Positions 14,950 through 20,569 of a DNA stretch of 20,569 nt are shown piece by piece. Origin of the DNA: an uncultured Collinsella sp. (lineage in GTDB: Bacteria > Actinomycetota > Coriobacteriia > Coriobacteriales > Coriobacteriaceae). The stretch is from positions 1 to 20,569 of the forward strand of contig CALINZ010000260.1 of assembly GCA_938045085.1 (NCBI GenBank). Direction: 5' to 3'. Position 1 is the first letter of the stretch. Each line of letters begins with the position of its first letter. A program made the position numbers and the translations under genes. The notes under the pieces are model-generated. The model saw only the letters and a list, made by a program, of their open reading frames with translations, was not told where the DNA came from and did no database searches.

Positions 14950-14979
14950 AAAAGGCCCTCGCTTTGCGGGGGCCTTTTT
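14950..14979 (+). terminator. intrinsic terminator after nagB
   Basis: AAAAGGCCC plus CGC pair with GCG and GGGCCTTTT around a short TTT-containing loop, then the stem runs into a T-tract. It lies about 30 nt after the nagB stop. Confidence 0.9.
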
Positions 14980-14984
14980 AGTGG

Positions 14985-15369
14985 ACATAGGCCTTGGCGC
15001 ATGCATGACGGAAACCTTGCCGCATGCTTGACTGGTGGGTTCTAAATCATGCGATTCATTCTATAGCAGATTCTATGCACATTTGCCACCATAGAGTCGC
15101 AGGCGGTAGCGAGGAGTAGGCGAGTTGCGCAACTCAAATAAAAACAGCGGACTGCGCTACACTGCAAATGGGATGGGACATGCTGGCAAGCGCATTGACC
15201 TGCGCAAAGACCTATTGGTCGAGGGATAAGTTACCATCGGGCCTCGCTGTACAAAAACTTGCCAAACACGTACCGGCAGACAACCAAAAACTCTAAGTCG
15301 CGCTATTCACGGGGTGGCTCATATGGTCCTGCAGCTACGGTGTCCATATGGTCGAGTTGAGGAGCAAGC
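14985..15369 (+). promoter_or_regulatory. 385-bp upstream region of STAND/SARP-like regulator with repeated sites
   Basis: No coding region is visible. The stretch contains a perfect 14-bp palindrome GAGTTGCGCAACTC (15122-15135), two copies of GCATGC(A/T)TGAC (14999 and 15022), two of ATTCTAT(A)GCA (15058 and 15070) and two of CATATGGTC (15320 and 15345, the second within CCATATGG). TACACT at 15158 is a possible -10 box. Paired sites suggest binding by a dimeric regulator, possibly the SARP-like protein itself. GAGGAG precedes its ATG. Confidence 0.4.
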
Positions 15370-18366
15370 ATGGTAAACGATCTGGGCAATACGGACGACC
15401 TCGAGTTGATGCCGACGGGCGGCGGCTATATGGTGCGGCGCGATCGCTTGATGAACGAGCTCATCGTTAAAGGGCGCAAGGCGGGAATTGTTTTGCTCTA
15501 CGCGCCCGACGGGTTTGGTAAGACGTCGGTGTTGCTGCAATACGTGCAGGAGGTTAAATCGGACCCCACGCGAGGGCCGGTTCGGATTATCGAGGCCGAC
15601 CGCGCGATTGGACGCGAGCTCTTTATGCAGCTCGAGGTTGTCGCCGATGAGCTTAAGGACAAACCTCATTCGCTCGTTGCGATCGACAACGTGCCCAATC
15701 TCGAGCAGCACGAAACCGAGGACCTCATCGATCGAATCCGCAGCTTACGTGCTACGGGGACGGGGGTCTTTATTGCCTGCCGCCCCTCCAACCGATTGCT
15801 TATCCACGGGCTGGGCGATTCTGTAAAAGTCAATGCGCAGATGCTCAAGGTGCACGCCTATGAGTATTCGTCATGGGCCACGGCGTTCTCAATCAGCACA
15901 TCGCTTGATTTCTATCGGCTCACACAGGGTGTACCCGAGCTGGTATCTGCCCTGCAGACGGGAATGTATGGACAGGGCGATGTTGCCGGGTTGCTCGAGA
16001 ACGAAATCGTCAACGTGTACGGTGCGGCGCTGGCCGATCTCGCATCGCTCGAGAACAACCTGTTGTTTACCGTTGCCTGTTTGATGGTACTGATGGGCGA
16101 GGGCCGCATTGCGGAGCTAGAGGCGTGCGGCGTGAGGCTTTCGATGGTCGACCAGTCCATCTTTGTGCGCGATTATCCGATTTTTGGCGTGGATCCGTCT
16201 GATCGCACCTTTAGGTGTTTGGGCGCTAAGGACAACGCGCGCCTGAGGCTGCGAAAGCTTGTTGCCGAGATCCGTCCCGAACTAGTATCGCGGGCTGCTC
16301 GCATTTTGATAAAGGCGGCCCGATGCGATTTGGCCATGGACCTGGCCGATGCGTTCTTGGACCGCCGTGTGGTGTTGGAGCTTGCCGGGCAGTATGGGGC
16401 CGATCTTGCCCTGACCGTGCATGGAGGGGACATTTGCCGTGCAGCATCGGCGATGATCAATGCGGAAAAGCAGGAGCAAGAGCCGACAGCCGCCGAGGCA
16501 CTCGGCGTGTATCTGGCGGCTGTCAGCGTGTGCAATACAAAGCTGGCAAGGTATATGGCGTCCGTTATCGAACGTGCGGGTGACCAGGCGGCCCGCGAGG
16601 TCGACCCCGCTCCCTGGAAAATAGCCCAGGCGCTTACTATCGCCTTTTACGGCGACAATGACCTGGGGCTTCCCGCCAACCCTGTTGTGCAAGAACAGAC
16701 ATCCTGCGAGGTGCTCGACATGCTGTCCGCGCATATCGAGGTCAAGCGCCACCTAACCGAGCGAGCGGAAGACGGCAATGTTCTCGCGAAGCTCAAGGCG
16801 TGCAAAGCTTATGATTGCGAGCTCGACATCGCGGGGATTCTCATACAGGCCGACCATATGCTGGTGGAGCTGTTCGACGGCTCGTTTGCTAAACCCGACG
16901 AGCGCGATGACAAGATGGCGCAGATACTCGAGGCACTCGATATCCGCGGGCTTAAGGCGCCATCCATTTGGCTGCGTATGGTGCTGGCGGCGCGGCGCCT
17001 GCTCGCGGGCTTGCCCGTGACCGACGATGTGGCGTTTGGCGAGCTCGACCGCTTTGCGGTGCGTGTTCGCGACAATCAAATTCAGCTGTTTGGGCTTTTG
17101 CTGGAGGGCTGGCAATCGCTGGCGGAGGGGCGGCCGGTCAACGCAAAGTTCCGCGCGGTCCAGGTGCTCAAGCTCGCCGACGAATCGATTACGTACATGC
17201 GCGAAAACGCTTTGCTGCTCGAGCGCGTGGCGTACCTGCGCAATACGTCGCTGGTATCGGTTCGCGAAGAGGCAGAGCTGCTCGACATTAGCAAGACGCA
17301 GGTCGGTGGCTCAGAAGCCTGGATCGTGGCGCTGCATCTGGCCGCTGCGGGCCGCGATAGCGATCTTGCCGCCTGGATGTCTATGAATCGCTCGGGGATT
17401 TTAGACCCATCGTATCGGCTATTTGCGCGTCTTGCGATGCACTGTCTGGGCGAGCCTGCCGTCAGGATTCGCAAGAAGCTTCCGGTGCGTGAGCTGTCGC
17501 GGTATTCACTACGCGATGATTTTGAGGGCGAAAGCGAGCATCTGTTCCAGGCGGGCGAGGTTGAGGCTGTCGATACGATCGGCCATATTGAGATGCGCAT
17601 GTTTGGCGCATTTCGCGCCGAACGCGACGGCTTTCCCATCACGGATAAGATGTGGCGTCGCAAAAAGGCGGCAACACTTGCCGAGCGGCTCGCGCTGGGC
17701 ATGGATGCCATGGTCGACCGCGAGACAATTGCCATGGAGTTGTGGCCCCATGCCGAGTTTAACTCCGCGCGCAACAATCTGTATTCGACGGTATCGCGCT
17801 TGCGCTCGGCTTTGGGTCCAACGCCGGATGGCAAGTCGTGCGTGCTCATCCAAAACGAGTGCATAGGGCTCAACGGCGACTACGTTAAGACCGATGTAAG
17901 GCTCTTTGACCAGCTGAGCCGCGAGATCCTGGGAAACCGTATGGGCGCGAGAGGCCCTCACCTGGTTGAGCTATGTCTTAAGGTCGAGCAGCTCTACGCG
18001 GGGCCGCTGTATGTTCCCACCGGTTGCAACCCCACGTTTTTTACGCGCATGCGCCACATTATGCAATCCAAGTACATCGACTGCATGATTAGGGGAGCGA
18101 ATGCCGCTCTCGAGGAAAATGACCTGCAATCGGCAATTTGGCTCGTGGAATCGGGGCTTCGCCAAGAGACGGCGCGCGAGGACATGGTTCGCTGCGCCAT
18201 GCGCGTTTACGGCGCGGCGGGACGACGTCGCGATGTCGTTGAGCTGTACAGCGGCCACATGCACCACCTGCGAGAGCAGGTTCAAGGCGTGCCCGAGCCC
18301 GAGACAAGGCGTCTGTACGAGCGCCTGGTCGAAGGCAGGCTCAAGCGCGTGCTTGTCGAGCGATAA
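15370..18366 (+). CDS. large STAND/LAL-type regulator with SARP-like winged helix and BTAD domain
   Basis: A 998-residue transcription factor. The N-terminus carries a P-loop ATPase: Walker A APDGFGKTS near residue 46 (Ala in place of the first Gly) and Walker B SLVAIDNV near 100, as in MalT/LAL-type STAND proteins. A long helical middle part (about 300-720) of degenerate repeats probably senses the ligand. Near 735 an OmpR-type winged helix begins (IEMRMFGAFRAERDGFPITD, then MWRRKKAATLAERLAL and NLYSTVSRLRSALG), followed by a bacterial transcriptional activation (BTAD) domain with TPR-like helices to the end. MalT itself ends in a LuxR helix-turn-helix; here a SARP-type module replaces it. 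The target genes are unknown, as no operon is adjacent. GAGGAG precedes the ATG. The gene stands alone. Confidence 0.85.
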   Translation: MVNDLGNTDDLELMPTGGGYMVRRDRLMNELIVKGRKAGIVLLYAPDGFGKTSVLLQYVQEVKSDPTRGPVRIIEADRAIGRELFMQLEVVADELKDKPHSLVAIDNVPNLEQHETEDLIDRIRSLRATGTGVFIACRPSNRLLIHGLGDSVKVNAQMLKVHAYEYSSWATAFSISTSLDFYRLTQGVPELVSALQTGMYGQGDVAGLLENEIVNVYGAALADLASLENNLLFTVACLMVLMGEGRIAELEACGVRLSMVDQSIFVRDYPIFGVDPSDRTFRCLGAKDNARLRLRKLVAEIRPELVSRAARILIKAARCDLAMDLADAFLDRRVVLELAGQYGADLALTVHGGDICRAASAMINAEKQEQEPTAAEALGVYLAAVSVCNTKLARYMASVIERAGDQAAREVDPAPWKIAQALTIAFYGDNDLGLPANPVVQEQTSCEVLDMLSAHIEVKRHLTERAEDGNVLAKLKACKAYDCELDIAGILIQADHMLVELFDGSFAKPDERDDKMAQILEALDIRGLKAPSIWLRMVLAARRLLAGLPVTDDVAFGELDRFAVRVRDNQIQLFGLLLEGWQSLAEGRPVNAKFRAVQVLKLADESITYMRENALLLERVAYLRNTSLVSVREEAELLDISKTQVGGSEAWIVALHLAAAGRDSDLAAWMSMNRSGILDPSYRLFARLAMHCLGEPAVRIRKKLPVRELSRYSLRDDFEGESEHLFQAGEVEAVDTIGHIEMRMFGAFRAERDGFPITDKMWRRKKAATLAERLALGMDAMVDRETIAMELWPHAEFNSARNNLYSTVSRLRSALGPTPDGKSCVLIQNECIGLNGDYVKTDVRLFDQLSREILGNRMGARGPHLVELCLKVEQLYAGPLYVPTGCNPTFFTRMRHIMQSKYIDCMIRGANAALEENDLQSAIWLVESGLRQETAREDMVRCAMRVYGAAGRRRDVVELYSGHMHHLREQVQGVPEPETRRLYERLVEGRLKRVLVER

Positions 18367-18397
18367 AAAACGGGCGCCCGAATCAATCGGACGCCCG
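18365..18397 (-). terminator. intrinsic terminator of yhbY-type gene (minus strand)
   Basis: CGGGCGCCCGA (18371-18381) pairs with TCGGACGCCCG (18387-18397) with one mismatch. The six A residues at 18365-18370 are a U-tract when read on the minus strand, so it ends the leftward gene. The stem may also stop the rightward regulator transcript. Confidence 0.85.
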
Positions 18398-18426
18398 CAG
18401 ACTTGCTCGGTATGACCAGCCGGTAT

Positions 18427-18726
18427 TTAGACGAGCTTGATCTTCTCGATATCCTTGCGCGAGGACTCGCGATACAGCGAGAACTTGCGGCCGATAACCT
18501 GAACGACGTCGGCGTGGCAGCGCTCGGCGAGCTCCTCGGCGGCCTCGCGGGCAGAAAGGCTGGAGCCGTCCAGCACGGAGCACTTAACGAGCTCGTGCTT
18601 CTCCAGGTAGGCGACCGTCTGCTCGACGGTGCCCTCGTTGACATCGGACTTACCGATGATGATGGCGGGGTTGAGGTGATGGGCCATGCTGCGAAGCTGC
18701 TTGACCTGGGCTCCTGTCAGTGCCAT
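18427..18726 (-). CDS. YhbY/CRM-domain RNA-binding protein
   Basis: A 99-residue single CRM (CRS1-YhbY) domain. E. coli YhbY binds the pre-50S ribosome. The family pattern is clear: LTGAQVKQLRSMAHHLNPAIIIGKSDVNEG, then an ELVKCSVL strand, and a C-terminal VVQVIGRKFSLYRES. The usual GKxG loop reads GKSD here. Length fits the bacterial family. The ribosome-binding site is weak (AAAGCGAG). It stands downstream of the methyltransferase on the same strand with a 158-bp gap that contains a small GCCCC/GGGGC hairpin (18753-18767), so it may have its own promoter. It likely works in ribosome assembly. Confidence 0.93.
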   Translation of the reverse strand: MALTGAQVKQLRSMAHHLNPAIIIGKSDVNEGTVEQTVAYLEKHELVKCSVLDGSSLSAREAAEELAERCHADVVQVIGRKFSLYRESSRKDIEKIKLV

Positions 18727-18884
18727 GGGTTCTCGCTTTCTATGTATGGGGCGCCCCGCAATGGGGCCTTAATCTACGTGAGCTGTCCCACGATAGCGCA
18801 GGAACGGCGCGGTGTGGGGCATGTTTGCCCAGTTCGCAAAGAATGCGGATGCCGGGCGGGAAGACGATGCAAGCTTTAGATGGG

Positions 18885-19772
18885 CTACGGGCGGGGTACG
18901 GAGACCGGCTCCCAGGCGATAAACGCCCATCGGACTTTGCGGATGTGGTCGAGCATGTAGTGTCCCTGCGGTACGCCCTTGGATCCCGGCTCACCGGCAT
19001 GCGGGTTCTCGATCATGTGGTGGGCGATATAGTTGCGCAGGCGGTCGATCTTGTCCTCGTTGCCGTGCTCGAGCATGCGAGAAAAGTCTGCCACGCCTGC
19101 CTCGAGACTATCGAAGGTGTCGCGGCGGGGTGATTCAAAATACGTGACCTGTGGCAGTGCACCCATCTGAATAAGGATGTTAAAGGCGTACACAAAACCA
19201 TTGCTGCAGGTAACCGAGGCGCCGATGGCATTCATCAAGTGCAGGTCATAACGCGGACTCGAGTTGGCGACCATCGTAACGGCACAACGCCGACGAGCCG
19301 TACGGTCAAGCTTGGCAAGCGCACCTTTTAGATTGGTCGTCGTAACCGACCGACTGGCAAAGGCAACATCCACCGCTTTTGCGACCGGTCCAACCAAATC
19401 CCAATCATCATCCCAAGCAAGCTCAAGCGGTGTAATGCGATCCTCGAGCCCATAGTACTCAATGCCAGCATCAAGCGTGCCCAACATAGCAGGGGAAAAG
19501 TCAGCAGCAATCACAGGATGCCCAGCCTGAGCAAGCGGAATAGCAATCGACCCAGCCCCACACCCCATATCGAGCACCGACTCACCAGGCTCAAGCGCCA
19601 GCAGTTTTATAAAATCCCGAGCATACGGGGCAGTCTCCAATGGCCGAAAATGCCGAGCCCGCTTATCCCACTCAAAAGGATCATCAGCCCGATGCCGATC
19701 AGCTTGCAAGCGCATCCATTCGTCATTCCAATCAGCAGAAAGAAGCTCAGAGCGAGCATCCCCATCAACCAC
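18885..19772 (-). CDS. class I SAM-dependent methyltransferase
   Basis: A 295-residue methyltransferase. The SAM-binding motif I VLDMGCGAGSIAIPLAQ and the following acidic strand end IAADFSPAML are clear, preceded by a conserved WNDEW and FEWDKRARHF region. The C-terminal half has no recognised substrate domain. I chose the GTG at 19772-19770, 7 nt after a perfect AGGAGG; the longer reading from 19832 would add a false hydrophobic stretch encoded by the hairpin and ribosome-binding site. A terminator-like hairpin lies only 6 nt upstream of that site. The 5' half uses many T-ending codons (GCT, CTT), unlike the C-ending 3' half. The substrate is unknown. Confidence 0.87.
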   Translation of the reverse strand: MVDGDARSELLSADWNDEWMRLQADRHRADDPFEWDKRARHFRPLETAPYARDFIKLLALEPGESVLDMGCGAGSIAIPLAQAGHPVIAADFSPAMLGTLDAGIEYYGLEDRITPLELAWDDDWDLVGPVAKAVDVAFASRSVTTTNLKGALAKLDRTARRRCAVTMVANSSPRYDLHLMNAIGASVTCSNGFVYAFNILIQMGALPQVTYFESPRRDTFDSLEAGVADFSRMLEHGNEDKIDRLRNYIAHHMIENPHAGEPGSKGVPQGHYMLDHIRKVRWAFIAWEPVSVPRP

Positions 19773-19791
19773 GGGCCAACCTCCTAGCAAC

Positions 19792-19823
19792 AAAAAAGCG
19801 ACTCCTCCCAAAAGAAGAGCCGC
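19792..19823 (-). terminator. terminator-like hairpin just upstream of methyltransferase ribosome-binding site
   Basis: Read on the minus strand, GCGGCTCTTC (19823-19814) pairs with GAGGAGTCGC (19807-19798) over ten positions including two G-U pairs. The loop is TTTTGG and six T follow (19797-19792). The AGGAGG of the methyltransferase starts only 6 nt later, so no promoter fits between. It is either an attenuator in the leader or forces read-through. Confidence 0.7.
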
Positions 19824-19832
19824 AACCAGCAT

Positions 19833-20088
19833 ATATCAGAAAGAATTGATCCAACGCCAAACCGCCGTATCGACCATGTGGTGCAGGAGCGAAGCGACTG
19901 CAACCGGGATAGAACTCAATCGAGGTCCCGTTGTGCGGGAGCCCCGGGGAGGGCAAATATATAAGGTCGATCGCGAGTTCCGCACGAGCCGGAGAGCACT
20001 TAATGTGCTCTCCGTGCGAGTCAGGACTGTCCGAGCAGGCGACCTTATATATTTGCCCTCCCCGGGGCTCCTCGCCAGTCCCCCTCAG
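19833..20088. other. non-coding stretch between methyltransferase leader and UPF0210 gene
   Basis: No open gene is visible. It contains a TCCCG/CGGGA hairpin at 19926-19940 and the long inverted repeat listed separately. An AT-rich TATAT near 19835 (minus strand) is a possible -10 box for the methyltransferase, without a clear -35. Confidence 0.5.
19938..20071. repeat. 134-nt element with perfect 32-bp inverted repeat
   Basis: The 32 bases at 19938-19969 are the exact reverse complement of 20040-20071. They run from a GC-rich outer end (GGAGCCCCGGGGAGGGC) into an unusually AT-rich AAATATATAAGG. The 70-nt centre holds a second hairpin, GGAGAGCAC (19991-19999) with GTGCTCTCC (20005-20013), extended by CGCAC and GTGCG. 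There is no T-tract, no flanking target duplication that I can see, and no coding capacity. It starts 18 bp after the UPF0210 stop. It may be a structured RNA, a long terminator or a miniature mobile element. Confidence 0.8.
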
Positions 20089-20569
20089 CTAGTTCTTGAG
20101 CGAGTTCAGCGGCGCCGGGAAGCGTCCGCCACGGTGGGCGAGCACGGTGCCGGCGTTGGGGTTCACCGGCATGATGGGCGCACGGCCGAACAGGCCGCCG
20201 TACTCGACGCAGTCGCCCACGCCCTTGCCGATGGCGGGGATCACGCGGACGGCCGTGGTCTTGTTGTTGATGACGCCGATGGCCATCTCGTCAGCGATGA
20301 TGCCGGCGATGGTCTCGACCGGAGTGTCGCCGGGGATGGCGATCATGTCCAGGCCAACGGAGCACACGCAGGTCATGGCCTCGAGCTTCTCGAGCGAAAG
20401 CGCACCGGCCTCGACGGCGGCGATCATGCCGGCATCCTCGGACACGGGGATAAAGGCGCCGGAGAGACCGCCCACGCTGGAGCTGGCCATGACGCCGCCC
20501 TTCTTGACGGCATCGTTGAGCATGGCGAGCGCGCAGGTCGTGCCGGGGCCACCGCAGGTGCCCACGCCG
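20089..20569 (-). CDS. UPF0210 / PFL family protein (partial, N-terminus outside window)
   Basis: The C-terminal ~160 residues of a protein that runs off the window's right end; full members are about 450 residues. Segments that identify the family are GTCGGPGTTCALAMLNDAVKKGG, SSSVGGLSGAFIPVSEDAGM, CSVGLDMIAIPGDTP, and the C-terminal GGLFGRAPIMPVN and FPAPLNSLKN. The family is linked to DUF711 and structurally to pyruvate formate-lyase-like folds, but has no proven reaction. An ACT-domain regulator gene often lies beside it, which here would be outside the window. The GTG at 20565 is internal, since the frame continues upstream with a conserved Gly. The frame is intact. Confidence 0.93.
   Translation of the reverse strand, partial: GVGTCGGPGTTCALAMLNDAVKKGGVMASSSVGGLSGAFIPVSEDAGMIAAVEAGALSLEKLEAMTCVCSVGLDMIAIPGDTPVETIAGIIADEMAIGVINNKTTAVRVIPAIGKGVGDCVEYGGLFGRAPIMPVNPNAGTVLAHRGGRFPAPLNSLKN

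Noticed and set aside
19773..19832. N-terminal membrane segment of the methyltransferase
   Set aside because: The hydrophobic stretch comes from translating the terminator-like hairpin and AGGAGG; the GTG after the ribosome-binding site is the better start.
19938..20071. Insertion sequence
   Set aside because: Too short for a transposase, and no target duplication is seen; only a non-autonomous element remains possible.

Overview
The window looks like a chromosomal piece of a GC-rich actinomycete of the class Coriobacteriia, most likely Collinsella or a close relative. This is inferred from gene content: rplM-rpsI followed by glmM, a one-piece tmRNA, a small DUF6110-type protein beside a P-type metal ATPase, a STAND ATPase fused to a SARP-like DNA-binding module, and AraC-controlled ABC exporters. 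No rRNA gene is present to settle the taxonomy, and there is no CRISPR array, transposase or phage gene.

Layout, left to right. 1-966 (-): an AraC-family regulator cut by the window edge, divergent from two fused ABC exporter half-transporters (1081-4665, +). The second has a proline in its Walker A motif. A perfect hairpin (4667-4699) and a palindromic operator candidate (4743-4764) precede a DUF6110-like protein and a P1B-type ATPase (4846-7185), closed by a terminator. 7315-8189 is a RelB/DinJ-like antitoxin plus PIN toxin operon with its own promoter and operator candidate. 8250-8684 (-) is a hypothetical protein. 8923-9286 is tmRNA with a strong terminator. 9325-9975 is non-coding and unusual: pieces of the tmRNA 3' end in both orientations, then a 62-nt tandem array in which each unit folds into a 14-16-14 hairpin. 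9976-10854 is a patatin-like lipase. 11049-13351 holds rplM, rpsI and glmM. 13423-13920 is a glucose-type PTS IIA protein, and 14192-14920 is nagB behind a structured leader of about 240 nt. 15370-18366 is a 998-residue STAND/SARP-like regulator. On the minus strand follow a YhbY-type RNA-binding protein, a SAM-dependent methyltransferase whose ribosome-binding site sits just behind a terminator-like hairpin, and the C-terminal part of a UPF0210 (PFL family) protein. A 32-bp perfect inverted repeat lies between the last two.

How they work together: glmM (cell-wall amino-sugar synthesis), PTS IIA (sugar uptake and signalling) and nagB (glucosamine-6-phosphate to fructose-6-phosphate) form an amino-sugar neighbourhood. 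The ABC pair and the metal ATPase are two independent membrane export or transport modules next to each other. The most interesting material is in the intergenic regions: the tmRNA-derived scars, the covarying tandem hairpin array, the long inverted repeat, and the two leaders with possible conditional control.
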